A stretch of 64,000 nt of DNA, from assembly GCA_964504655.1 (NCBI GenBank), contig CAZDFD010000005.1, positions 31,410 to 95,409 of the forward strand, in the 5' to 3' direction. Source of the stretch: JANXAZ01 sp964504655. Its GTDB lineage: Bacteria; Pseudomonadota; Alphaproteobacteria; Geminicoccales; Geminicoccaceae. This document shows positions 41,049 through 49,304 of this stretch, piece by piece. How positions within the stretch are numbered: the first letter of the stretch is position 1; every line of letters starts with the position of its first letter. The notes under the pieces are model-generated. The model did no database searches, was not told where the DNA came from, and saw nothing but the letters and a program-made list of their open reading frames with translations. Made by a program: the position numbers and the translations under genes.

Positions 41049-42122
41049 ATGCGCCCGCACGATCGTCCTCGAACCTCCGACCGCGGCCGGCTCCTGGCAG
41101 GCACCGCCCTGGTCGGCGCCGCCCTGGGGATCGCTCCGGGCGCCGCGTCGGCGGAGCCGGGCCCGGAGCTGACCCCGGGCGGCAAGCTCGAGATCACCAT
41201 CACCGGCTTCTCCCGGTTCCTCTGGGCGGTCGGCGACGTCAAGGAGAAGCTCGGCGGTCAGGAGAGCTCGAGCGACTTCCGCAACGACACCGAGGTCCAC
41301 ATCGTCGCCCGCGGCGAGGACCCCGCCACCGGACTGCGCTACGGCGCCACGGTCGAGTTCGAGGCCGACACCAACCGGACCGACAACACCGACGAGACCT
41401 GGGTGATCCTCGCCGGCGGCTTCGGCGAGCTGCGCCTGGGCGACCAGGACGGCGCCGCCGAGAAGATGCAGATCGGCGGCTTCTCCGTGGCCGTCGGCAC
41501 CGGCGGCATCGACGGCACGGTGGTCGACACCGGCGAGGTCACGTTCGTCGCCAACACCGACGACGCCACCAAGATAGCCTACTACTCGCCGATCCTGGGC
41601 GGCTTCCAGCTCGGTGTGAGTTACACCCCGAACGCCAACAGCGACGGCGACAACCTCGCGGTCACGAACATCGACGGGTTCAAGGATTGGATCGAGGCGG
41701 GGCTCGTCTGGAGCGGCGAGCTCGGTGAGGTGGGCGTCCAGGCCGGCGTGGTCGGCGGCTGGGCGCGCGCCAACTTCGGCAATGGCGGAGACGACGAACT
41801 CGGAACGATCTTCGCCGGCGCCTCCATCGAGCTCTTCGGCTTCGGCTTGGCGGGCGGGCTCGGCACCGAGGAGGTGGCCGGGGTCGATCGCGACTGGCTC
41901 AACCTGGGCGTGCAGGCCTCGTTCGGACCGGTCGATCTGTCGGCCACCTACGGCCAAGCCACCGTCGATCCCGGCCCGGATCCGAGGAACCTCGTGCTCG
42001 GCGCCGAGCTCGGCCTCGTGCCGGGCGTGGTCCTTTCGGGCGAGGTCTCCTTCTTCGACGAGGATCGGGGTGCCGACGACGACGGTGTGCTCGGCGTCGT
42101 CCGTCTGGCGGTCGATTTCTGA
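41049..42122 (+). CDS. outer-membrane porin (first of a tandem pair)
   Basis: The product has 357 residues: a signal region (basic N-terminus, hydrophobic core, cleavage at ASAEPG near residue 36) then a 16-strand-like beta-barrel of Porin_4 type. The strand pairs KLEITITGFSRFLW, LRYGATVEFEADTNR and GGFQLGVSYTPNANS, and the closing VVRLAVDF with C-terminal Phe needed for BAM insertion, support this. Repeated acidic loops suggest a cation-preferring pore. A long basic N-terminus precedes the signal core, so a later start is possible. About 55-60% of residues appear shared with the next porin (estimate by eye). Confidence 0.9.
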   Translation: MRPHDRPRTSDRGRLLAGTALVGAALGIAPGAASAEPGPELTPGGKLEITITGFSRFLWAVGDVKEKLGGQESSSDFRNDTEVHIVARGEDPATGLRYGATVEFEADTNRTDNTDETWVILAGGFGELRLGDQDGAAEKMQIGGFSVAVGTGGIDGTVVDTGEVTFVANTDDATKIAYYSPILGGFQLGVSYTPNANSDGDNLAVTNIDGFKDWIEAGLVWSGELGEVGVQAGVVGGWARANFGNGGDDELGTIFAGASIELFGFGLAGGLGTEEVAGVDRDWLNLGVQASFGPVDLSATYGQATVDPGPDPRNLVLGAELGLVPGVVLSGEVSFFDEDRGADDDGVLGVVRLAVDF

Positions 42123-42219
42123 GCTCGAAGGGGTGCCCGTCGCGCCCGCGCCGGCGAAACGGCTTGTTGCAGTCCCGACACAAAGCCCGCCGGACGGGCG
42201 GCACACCGGCTTGGACGGC

Positions 42220-42248
42220 TTGCCCCGTGTGGGGGCGGTCTGAATAAA
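42220..42248 (+). promoter_or_regulatory. possible promoter between the two porin genes
   Basis: TTGCCC (42220-42225) and AATAAA (42243-42248) are 17 bases apart, matching sigma-70 spacing, about 125 bases before the second porin ATG. The -35 matches the consensus weakly, so this is a suggestion only; an independent promoter would explain the 250-base gap between two near-copies. Confidence 0.3.
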
Positions 42249-42373
42249 GGGGCGGGTGCGGGTGGCGAGGCCTCGGCTGCGCCACCGGAACGGGGGGCCG
42301 GCGACGTCCGGCCGACCGACGGGTCGGGCTTCGAACGTGCACCTGAACCGAGGTGCGGAGGAGAGACCAAGCG

Positions 42374-43426
42374 ATGACCTTCAAGAAGATCCTGTTGGGG
42401 ACGTCCGCGCTGCTCGGTGCGGGCATTCTGGCGGCCGCCTCCCCGGCCTCGGCGCAGCAGGGGCCGGCGGTGACGCCGGGTGGCAAGCTCGACATCCAGG
42501 TGACCGGCTTCGCCCGGTTCGTCTGGGTGGTGGGCGACGTCAAGGAGCGCTTCGGCGGCCAGCAGTCGAGCTCCGACTTCCGTAACGACACCGAGGTGCA
42601 CGTCGTGGCTCGTGGCCGCGACGAGGCCACCGGCCTGCGCTACGGTGCCACCGTCGAGTTCGAGGCCGACACCAACCGCAACGACAACACCGACGAGACC
42701 TGGATCCTGCTCGGCGGTACCTTCGGTGAGCTGCGCTTCGGCGACGAGGACGGCGCCTCGGACACCATGAAGCTCGGCGCCTTCACGCTCGCGGCCGGCA
42801 CGGGCGGCATCGACGGCACGGTCGACCTGCCGCGCCTGGTGGCCGGCGACAACACGGGTGACAGCACCAAGGTCATCTACTACTCGCCGCGTATCGCCGG
42901 CTTCCAGCTCGGTGTGAGCTACACCCCCAACGCCAACAGTGGCGGTGACAACATCGCGGTCACCAATGTCGACGGAGCCAAGGACGTCATCGAGGCCGGC
43001 CTGAACTGGGTCGGTGATTTGGGCGGTGTCGGTATCAAGGTCGGTGTGATCGGCCACTACGGCGATTCCAACGACGGCGACAACGACGAGGACTTCAACA
43101 AGCTGTACGGCGGTGGCGTCGTCAGCCTCTGGGGCTTCGACATCGGCGGCGGTATCGGCACGCAGGACACGTTCGGTGTCGAGCGCGACTGGTTCAACGC
43201 CGGCGTCGCGGCGACCCTGGGACCGGTCCGGCTGTCGGTGACGGGTGGCAAGGTGCTCGACGCCGACGACGACATCGAGACCGAGGGTGTCGTGCTGAGC
43301 GCCACGATCGGCATCCTGCCGGGCGTGACCCTCGACGGCGACGTGCTCTGGTTCGACGAGGTCGGCCAGGGCGGCAACTTCGACGACGGCGTGGTCGGCT
43401 TGGTCCGGCTCGGCGTCAGCTTCTGA
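42374..43426 (+). CDS. outer-membrane porin (second of a tandem pair)
   Basis: The product has 350 residues: a signal peptide cleaving after ASAQQ (about residue 27), then a barrel very like the first copy: TPGGKLDIQVTGFARFVW, GLRYGATVEFEADTNRNDN and GGFQLGVSYTPNANSGGDN-type strands, ending VRLGVSF with the terminal Phe. Acidic aspartate-rich loops (DSNDGDNDEDFN) may bind cations. GGAGGAG precedes the ATG at 42374. A strong hairpin terminator follows. Codons here are less uniformly GC-ending than in nearby genes, as for a highly expressed gene. Confidence 0.92.
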   Translation: MTFKKILLGTSALLGAGILAAASPASAQQGPAVTPGGKLDIQVTGFARFVWVVGDVKERFGGQQSSSDFRNDTEVHVVARGRDEATGLRYGATVEFEADTNRNDNTDETWILLGGTFGELRFGDEDGASDTMKLGAFTLAAGTGGIDGTVDLPRLVAGDNTGDSTKVIYYSPRIAGFQLGVSYTPNANSGGDNIAVTNVDGAKDVIEAGLNWVGDLGGVGIKVGVIGHYGDSNDGDNDEDFNKLYGGGVVSLWGFDIGGGIGTQDTFGVERDWFNAGVAATLGPVRLSVTGGKVLDADDDIETEGVVLSATIGILPGVTLDGDVLWFDEVGQGGNFDDGVVGLVRLGVSF

Positions 43427-43451
43427 TCTTTCCTCCCGCCTCGGGTGGGGT

Positions 43452-43484
43452 GGCGGCGGGCCTTCGGGCCCGCCGTCGCGTTTC
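43452..43484 (+). terminator. strong UUCG hairpin terminator after the second porin gene
   Basis: CGGCGGGCC and GGCCCGCCG form a 9-bp perfect stem (extended to 11 with a G-U pair) around a TTCG tetraloop, starting 25 bases after the porin stop, followed by GCGTTTCGG. The tetraloop and position make this the most convincing terminator in the window. Confidence 0.8.
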
Positions 43485-43585
43485 GGGACCGCGCTGCAGG
43501 CGGGTGTCGCGGTGCGACCGGTCTGCCACTCGCCTTCGAGCCCGCTCGATGCTATAAGATGATCGTGCGGAAACGAGCATCGACG

Positions 43586-44254
43586 ATGCGGCTGGCCACG
43601 ATCCTCCTGGCTCTCGGCGGTGTGGTCGCGTACGGCGCGGGTGCGCAGGCGGCCGGGCTGCGCGCGGGCGGTGTGCTGGCGGGCGGCAGCGAGGAGCGTC
43701 TGGCCGCTGCCGGCAGATCCGCGTCGGGCGCGGGTGTCCTCGACCAGGGCCTGGCAGCGCCGGAGCTGCGCTTCGGCTTCACCCCTCGGGCCGGGGGCAG
43801 CCTGCTCGTCGACGCCGCCGAGGAGCCCGAGGCCGGCTCGCTCGGTTTGCAGCTCGGTTTCGCCTCGGGTACCGCCGGGCTCGGCAGGCTCGACGGGCTC
43901 GGGCTCGTGCCGCGGGCGCCATCGCTCGCGGCGGATGGGGCGGCAGACGGCCTCGCGGTCGGTGGTGCGCTCGCCTGGGCCGGCTGGACGCTCGGCGGCA
44001 GCTACGCCTTCGGCACGCAATCCGGCACCAGCCTCGACCTCTGGACCGGCCAGCTGGGCTACGGCCCGGTGACCGCCCGCCTCGGCTACGGCCAGGAGGT
44101 GGCGGTCGGGCGCCTCGAGCGCGAGTTGTGGCTGTTCGGTACCGACGTCGCTACATGGTCGTGGCTCACCCTCGAGGGCGACGTGGCGGTGACCGCCCAG
44201 CCCGACCGGGAGCCGACCACCGTCGGGCGGCTCGGGCTGCGTCTCAACTTCTGA
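43586..44254 (+). CDS. small outer-membrane beta-barrel-like protein
   Basis: The product has 222 residues. A signal peptide (1-22, ending AQAAG) is followed by Gly-rich alternating strands and C-terminal LGLRLNF, the Phe end used for outer-membrane insertion. Central strands are Trp/Tyr-rich (AWAGWTLGGSYAFG, DLWTGQLGYGP). No family recognised; not a copy of the porins. ATG at 43586 is used because TATAAG at 43553-43558 looks like its -10 element, which would make the ATG at 43559 lie within the promoter. This -10 reading is inference. Confidence 0.65.
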   Translation: MRLATILLALGGVVAYGAGAQAAGLRAGGVLAGGSEERLAAAGRSASGAGVLDQGLAAPELRFGFTPRAGGSLLVDAAEEPEAGSLGLQLGFASGTAGLGRLDGLGLVPRAPSLAADGAADGLAVGGALAWAGWTLGGSYAFGTQSGTSLDLWTGQLGYGPVTARLGYGQEVAVGRLERELWLFGTDVATWSWLTLEGDVAVTAQPDREPTTVGRLGLRLNF

Positions 44255-44348
44255 TCCGCCCGGAGCGGGCCGCTGGCGGCGGGCGCGTAGCGTGCTAGGA
44301 TCGCCGCGGCGCCGCGGTGGGCGCGCCTCGGGAAGAGCGACATCGGCA

Positions 44349-44906
44349 ATGAGCAAGGGGACGCGCCTCGGGCGGCTGTTGGCCGCCGCTCTGGTGATGG
44401 GTACGCTGGCGGCCTGCGGCGCCGACGTCCAGTACCCGGACTGGTCGCCGTTCGATCCCAAGGATCAGGCCCGACGCGAGCGCTACGGGACGGTGACGGG
44501 CTCGGACGGGGTCACGCTCCTCAGCACCGGGCGGCGCGGCACGGAGCAGGTGGCGGCGACCGGCGGGGCCGGCGGCGGTGGGATCGGCGTCAACGCCTTC
44601 CTCTGGCGGGCCAGCCTCGAGACCCTCGACTTCATCCCGCTGCTGTCGGCCGACCCGTTCGGCGGGCTGATCATCACCGACTGGTACCAGCCGGCCGAGG
44701 TCCAGGACGAGCGGTTCAAGCTGCAGGTGTTGATCCGCGACGTGGTGCTGCGCGCCGACGCGGTGCGGGTGTCGGTGCTGCGGCAGCGGCGCGACGCGCG
44801 CGCCGGCTGGGTGGACGTGCCGGCGGACCCGCGCACCGCCACCGAGCTCGAGGACAGGATCCTGACGCGGGCCCGGCAGATCCGCATCGCCAGCGCCGGC
44901 GGCTGA
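44349..44906 (+). CDS. DUF3576-domain lipoprotein
   Basis: The product has 185 residues. Lipoprotein signal with lipobox LAAC near residue 22, then the DUF3576 core: GVNAFLWRASLETLDFIPLLS, ADPFGGLIITDWYQPAE and RADAVRVSVLRQRRD, ending LTRARQIRI. This family is widespread in alphaproteobacteria upstream of leucyl-tRNA synthetase, as here, and its role is unknown. ATG at 44349 is used since the 19-codon upstream extension lacks a leader. A hairpin separates it from leuS. Confidence 0.9.
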   Translation: MSKGTRLGRLLAAALVMGTLAACGADVQYPDWSPFDPKDQARRERYGTVTGSDGVTLLSTGRRGTEQVAATGGAGGGGIGVNAFLWRASLETLDFIPLLSADPFGGLIITDWYQPAEVQDERFKLQVLIRDVVLRADAVRVSVLRQRRDARAGWVDVPADPRTATELEDRILTRARQIRIASAGG

Positions 44907-44923
44907 GCCGGCTGGAATGCCCG

Positions 44924-44942
44924 CGGGCGCCTCGGGCGCCCG
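44924..44942 (+). terminator. short perfect hairpin between the DUF3576 gene and leuS
   Basis: CGGGCGCC and GGCGCCCG pair over 8 bp around a TCG loop, 18 bases after the DUF3576 stop and 33 bases before the leuS ATG. It could terminate, or form part of the leuS leader; no T-run follows. Confidence 0.4.
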
Positions 44943-44974
44943 TCGCCCCGCAACAGGTCGCGAGCAGAGGAGCG

Positions 44975-47533
44975 ATGTCCCGCTACAACAGCCGCGCGAG
45001 CGAGGCCAAGTGGCAGCGCATCTGGGAGGAGCGCCGGACCTTCGAGGTCCGGGCCGACCCTGGCCGGCCCAAATACTATGTGCTCGAGATGTTCCCCTAT
45101 CCCTCGGGCCGGATCCACATGGGCCACGTCCGCAACTACACGCTCGGCGACGTGGTGGCGCGGCTCAAGCGCGCGCAGGGCTTCAACGTCCTGCACCCCA
45201 TGGGCTGGGACGCGTTCGGCCTGCCGGCCGAGGGGGCGGCGGCGCGGCGCGGCATCCACCCCGGGACCTGGACCCGCGGCAACATCGCCGAGATGCGCGC
45301 GCAGATCCGCTCGATGGGCCTGTCGCTCGACTGGACGCGCGAGCTCGCCACCTGCGATCCGAGCTACTATCGCCACGAGCAGGCGATGTTCCTCGACATG
45401 GTCGAGCGCGGGCTCGTCTACCGGCGCGAGAGCTGGGTCAACTGGGACCCGGTCGATCAGACCGTGCTCGCCAACGAGCAGGTCATCGAGGGCCGCGGCT
45501 GGCGTTCCGGCGCGCCGGTCGAGCGGCGCAAGCTCGCCCAGTGGTTCTTCAAGATCACCGCCTACGCCGACGACCTCCTGGCGGCGCTCGACCGGCTCGA
45601 GCGCTGGCCGGAGAAGGTCCGCTTGATGCAGCGCAACTGGCTCGGCCGTTCGGAGGGCGCGCGCATCACCTTCGAGCTGGTCGGGCGACCGGACCGGCTC
45701 GAGGTGTTCTCGACCCGCCCGGACACGCTCTTCGGCGCCTCGTTCATGGCGCTGGCACCCGACCACCCGCTCGCCAGCGAACTCGCTGCGGGCGATCCGG
45801 ATCTGGCCGCCTTCGTGGCCGAGTGCCTTCGGGGCGGTACCTCCGAGGCGGCTCTCGAGACCATGGAGAAGCGCGGCCGCGACACCGGGCTGCGCTGTCG
45901 CAACCCGGTGGCGCCCGACCGACTGCTACCGGTCTACGTCGCCAACTTCGTGCTCTCCGAGTACGGTACCGGGGCGATCTTCGGCTGCCCTGCGCATGAC
46001 CAGCGCGACCTTGAGTTCGCCCGGACCTACGGCCTCCCCGTCCTGCCGGTGGTGCTGCCCGAGGGCGTCCATCCGGCGCGCTTCGCGATCGGGGCCGAGG
46101 CCTACGTTGGCGACGGGCGGCTTTTCAACTCGGGGTTTCTGGACGGCCTCGACGTCCCGGCCGCCAAGCGCCGCGTGATCGCGGAGCTGGAGCGGCTCGG
46201 CTGCGGTCGCGGCGAGGTCACTTGGCGGCTCCGCGACTGGGGCGTGTCGCGCCAGCGCTACTGGGGCTGCCCGATCCCGATGGTCCACTGCGAGGCCTGC
46301 GGGGTCGTGCCGGTGCCGAAGGAACAGCTGCCGGTGCTGCTGCCCGAGGACGTCGACATCACCGGCGCCGGCAACCCGCTCGACCGCCACCCGACCTGGA
46401 AGCACACACCCTGCCCGCGCTGTGGCCGGCCGGCACGGCGGGAGACCGACACCTTCGACACTTTCGTCGAGAGCTCCTGGTACTTCGCGCGTTTCTGCGA
46501 CCCGACCAACCCCGAGGTCCCGTTCGACCGTGCGGCAGTCGCCTATTGGCTGCCGGTCGACCAGTACATCGGCGGGATCGAGCACGCCGTCCTGCATCTC
46601 CTCTACTCGCGGTTCTTCACGCGCGCACTGCGCGACTGCGGCTATCTCGACCTCGACGAGCCGTTCGACGGCCTGTTCACGCAGGGCATGATCACGCACC
46701 GAACCTATCAGGACGAGCGGGGCGAGTGGCTCGAGCCGCAGCAGGTGGTCAAGGACGAGACGGGCGGGCTGCGCACCCGCGACGGCCGGCCGGTGCGCGC
46801 CGGCCGGGTCGAGAAGATGAGCAAGTCGAAGCTCAACACGGTCGATCCGAGCGAGATCATCGAGACCTACGGGGCCGACACCGCGCGCTTGTTCATGCTC
46901 TCGGACAGTCCGCCCGACCGCGACCTCGAATGGACCGACGCCGGCGTCGACGGCGCTTGGCGCTATCTCAACCGACTGTGGCGGATCGTCGAGGAGCGGC
47001 GCGAGCGGCTGCCGCCCGTCGGCACGCCCGTGGCGCGCGCCGGTCTCGCCGGCGCCGATCTCGAGCTCGCCCGACAGACCCACCGCACCATCGCGAGCGT
47101 CACCGACGCGCTCGAGCGCTTCCACTTCAACAAGGCGGTCGCGCTCGTGCGCGAACTGACCAACGCCGTCGAGGCCTATGCCGGTGTCAACGGCGCGCTG
47201 CTGCGTGAGGCACTCGAGACCTCGGTGCGGCTGATCGAGCCCATGACCCCGCACCTGGCCGAGGAGCTCTGGGAGCGGCTCGGCCACACACGGCTGCTGG
47301 CCGAGTCCCCCTGGCTCGTGGCCGACCCGGAACTGCTCGTCCAGGACCAGGTGGTGCTGCCGGTCCAGGTCAACGGCAAGCGCCGCTCGGAGATCACGAT
47401 CGCCAGGGGCGCCGACAGCGCCACGGTCGAGGCGGCGGCGCTCGCCGACCCGGCGGTCCTGCGGGCGCTCGAGGGCAGGAACCCGCGGCGGGTGGTCGTG
47501 GTGCCCGACAAGATCGTCAATGTGGTGGCCTGA
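44975..47533 (+). CDS. leuS: leucyl-tRNA synthetase
   Basis: The product has 852 residues, the normal bacterial length. It charges tRNA-Leu with leucine. Class I signatures are FPYPSGRIHMGHVRNYTLGD (HIGH motif) near residue 42 and EKMSKSKLNTVDPSEI (KMSKS) near 610. The editing domain shows TRPDTLFGASFMALAPDHP. Zinc-binding-type CEACGVVP and CPRCGRPARRETDTFDTFVE are present. ATG at 44975. The lptE gene overlaps its last 14 bases and holA follows, a normal alphaproteobacterial operon. Confidence 0.98.
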   Translation: MSRYNSRASEAKWQRIWEERRTFEVRADPGRPKYYVLEMFPYPSGRIHMGHVRNYTLGDVVARLKRAQGFNVLHPMGWDAFGLPAEGAAARRGIHPGTWTRGNIAEMRAQIRSMGLSLDWTRELATCDPSYYRHEQAMFLDMVERGLVYRRESWVNWDPVDQTVLANEQVIEGRGWRSGAPVERRKLAQWFFKITAYADDLLAALDRLERWPEKVRLMQRNWLGRSEGARITFELVGRPDRLEVFSTRPDTLFGASFMALAPDHPLASELAAGDPDLAAFVAECLRGGTSEAALETMEKRGRDTGLRCRNPVAPDRLLPVYVANFVLSEYGTGAIFGCPAHDQRDLEFARTYGLPVLPVVLPEGVHPARFAIGAEAYVGDGRLFNSGFLDGLDVPAAKRRVIAELERLGCGRGEVTWRLRDWGVSRQRYWGCPIPMVHCEACGVVPVPKEQLPVLLPEDVDITGAGNPLDRHPTWKHTPCPRCGRPARRETDTFDTFVESSWYFARFCDPTNPEVPFDRAAVAYWLPVDQYIGGIEHAVLHLLYSRFFTRALRDCGYLDLDEPFDGLFTQGMITHRTYQDERGEWLEPQQVVKDETGGLRTRDGRPVRAGRVEKMSKSKLNTVDPSEIIETYGADTARLFMLSDSPPDRDLEWTDAGVDGAWRYLNRLWRIVEERRERLPPVGTPVARAGLAGADLELARQTHRTIASVTDALERFHFNKAVALVRELTNAVEAYAGVNGALLREALETSVRLIEPMTPHLAEELWERLGHTRLLAESPWLVADPELLVQDQVVLPVQVNGKRRSEITIARGADSATVEAAALADPAVLRALEGRNPRRVVVVPDKIVNVVA

Positions 47534-48029
47534 GCGACGCCGTCGCCTGTTGGCGCTGCTCGCCCTGGTCCCACCCGGCTGCGCCCTCGCGCCCCTCCAT
47601 GGCGGCGGGACCGGCGCGCGGGTCAACGGCGAGCTCGCCGCGATCGCGGTCGACGCGCCGCGCAACCGTCTGGGCCAGATCCTCGCCGGCGAGCTGCGCC
47701 GCGAGCTCGACCCGGCCGGCCTCGGCCGGCCGCCGAGCTATGCGCTCGTCCTTCGCCTCGATCGGGAGAAGAGCCCCCTGGCGGTCCAGCTCGACGATGT
47801 CACGACCCGCTTCGATCTGACGCTCGCCGTCCGCTTCGACCTCGTCCGCAGGGTCGACGGACAGGTGCTCTACCGCTCCGCGGTGCGCCGGGTCGCGAGC
47901 TACAACGTGGTGCGCGCGCCCTACGCCACGCTCGCGGCCGAGCAGGACGCCGAGCGGCGCGCCGCCAAGGAGCTGGCACGCGAGATTCGCACCCGGCTCG
48001 CCGTGCACCTCGCCTGGGGGACGGCATGA
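47520..48029 (+). CDS. lptE: LPS-assembly lipoprotein LptE-like
   Basis: The product has 169 residues. The signal peptide has a PPGC lipobox near residue 20, giving a lipoprotein, then PLHGGG and a beta/alpha fold resembling LptE, which plugs LptD to insert lipopolysaccharide into the outer membrane. Recognised mainly by position between leuS and holA and by its size. ATG at 47520 overlaps leuS; a tail ACRELAREIRTRLAVHLAW-like helix closes it. Sequence identity in the family is low, so the name is by synteny. Confidence 0.75.
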   Translation: MWWPERRRRLLALLALVPPGCALAPLHGGGTGARVNGELAAIAVDAPRNRLGQILAGELRRELDPAGLGRPPSYALVLRLDREKSPLAVQLDDVTTRFDLTLAVRFDLVRRVDGQVLYRSAVRRVASYNVVRAPYATLAAEQDAERRAAKELAREIRTRLAVHLAWGTA

Positions 48030-49063
48030 AGCTGCCGCCGGCGCGGACCGAGGCCTTCCTCGACCGCCCCGATCCGGCCCTTCCCGTGGTCCTGCTGCAC
48101 GGGCCCGACGCCGGACTCGTGGAGGAGCGGGCGCGGCGGCTGGCGGGCACCGTGGTCGAGCAGCTCGCGGATCCGTTCCGGGTGAGCGAGCTGGACGGCG
48201 ACCGGCTCGCGGTCGAGCCGCAGCGGCTCGCGGTCGAGGCGCAGTCGCTCTGCCTCCTGGGCGGGCGGAGGCTGGTGCGTGTGCGCGGCGCCGGCGATCC
48301 GGCGGCCCGGGCGCTGGAGCTGCTGCTCGGCCTCGAGCGCATCGAGGCCCTCGTGCTGGTCGAGGCGGGCGAGCTCGCGCCCGCGTCGCGCCTTCGCCAG
48401 CTCGCCGAGCGCTCGCCGCAGGTGGCGGTGATCGGCTGCTGGCCGGAGGGCGAGCGCGAGCGGGCGCGCACCGTGCGCGCGCTCCTGGCCCGGCTCGGTC
48501 TGGAGGCCGAGCCCGAGGCGCTGGCCTTCCTGGTCGATCAGCTCGGTGCCGACCGGGGCGCGACCCGCGCCGAGCTCGACAGCCTGGCGCTCTATCTGGG
48601 TCCCGATGGCGGCCCCTCGGTCCGCCTCGAGGACGCCGCAGCGGTGGTCGGCGACAGTGCCACCCTCGCCCTCGACGACGCCGTCCTGGCGGCGCTGCTC
48701 GGAGACGCCGGCCGGCTCGAGCGCGACCTGTCGCGGCTGTTGGCGCTCGGCGAGGCACCGGTGCGGATCCTCCGCGCCACGACCGCCCTGCTCGTCCGCC
48801 TGCTGCGGCTGCAGGCCGAGATCGAGCGCGGGATCGGCACGGAGGCGGCGCTCGCCGCGGCGCGGCCGCCGGTCCACTTCCGGCTCAAGGAGCGGCTCGC
48901 CCTGGCGCTCCGCCGCTGGCCCGGCGACCGGCTGGTGGCCGAGCTCGCTCGGCTCGTCGAGGTCGAGGCCGACATCAAGCGTGGCGGGCGGCCGGACACC
49001 CTGCTCTGCCGCCGGGCGCTGGCGACGCTCTGCGACCGCGCTGCCCGCCGCCTCGAACCCTGA
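48026..49063 (+). CDS. holA: DNA polymerase III delta subunit
   Basis: The product has 345 residues. It loads the sliding clamp as part of the polymerase III holoenzyme. Markers: VVLLHGPDAGLVEERARRLA near residue 22 (degenerate nucleotide-fold loop), SLCLLGGRRLVRVRGAGD and the C-terminal helical RPPVHFRLKERLALALRRW. ATG at 48026 overlaps the lptE stop (ATGA). Nothing else in the cell uses this synteny, which supports the call. An inverted repeat follows its stop. Confidence 0.9.
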   Translation: MKLPPARTEAFLDRPDPALPVVLLHGPDAGLVEERARRLAGTVVEQLADPFRVSELDGDRLAVEPQRLAVEAQSLCLLGGRRLVRVRGAGDPAARALELLLGLERIEALVLVEAGELAPASRLRQLAERSPQVAVIGCWPEGERERARTVRALLARLGLEAEPEALAFLVDQLGADRGATRAELDSLALYLGPDGGPSVRLEDAAAVVGDSATLALDDAVLAALLGDAGRLERDLSRLLALGEAPVRILRATTALLVRLLRLQAEIERGIGTEAALAAARPPVHFRLKERLALALRRWPGDRLVAELARLVEVEADIKRGGRPDTLLCRRALATLCDRAARRLEP

Positions 49064-49087
49064 GCCGAACGGCCTGCCCGGAAGAGA

Positions 49088-49120
49088 GGACCAGGAGGAC
49101 CGCGCGGGCCCTCCTGGTCC
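49088..49120 (+). terminator. long inverted repeat after holA, probable terminator
   Basis: GGACCAGGAGG (49088-49098) and CCTCCTGGTCC (49110-49120) form an 11-bp perfect stem with an 11-base loop, 24 bases downstream of the holA stop codon. It lacks a T-run. It is the likely end of the leuS-lptE-holA transcript. Confidence 0.6.
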
Positions 49121-49304
49121 AGCTCGCCGCGTCCGGGGACGCGACGCTCGGGCCGATCTGTAGGCCGGGGACAGGCGCTGCGTGCGACCCGCTCTCGGAC
49201 CTGCGCTCTCGGGTCGCAAGCCCTGTGCCAGGTCGCCCCGATCGGCTAGCTGGCCGTCGAGGCGGGGCGCCGCGCGCCGGTGCTGGACAGGACTCGGGCA
49301 GGCG

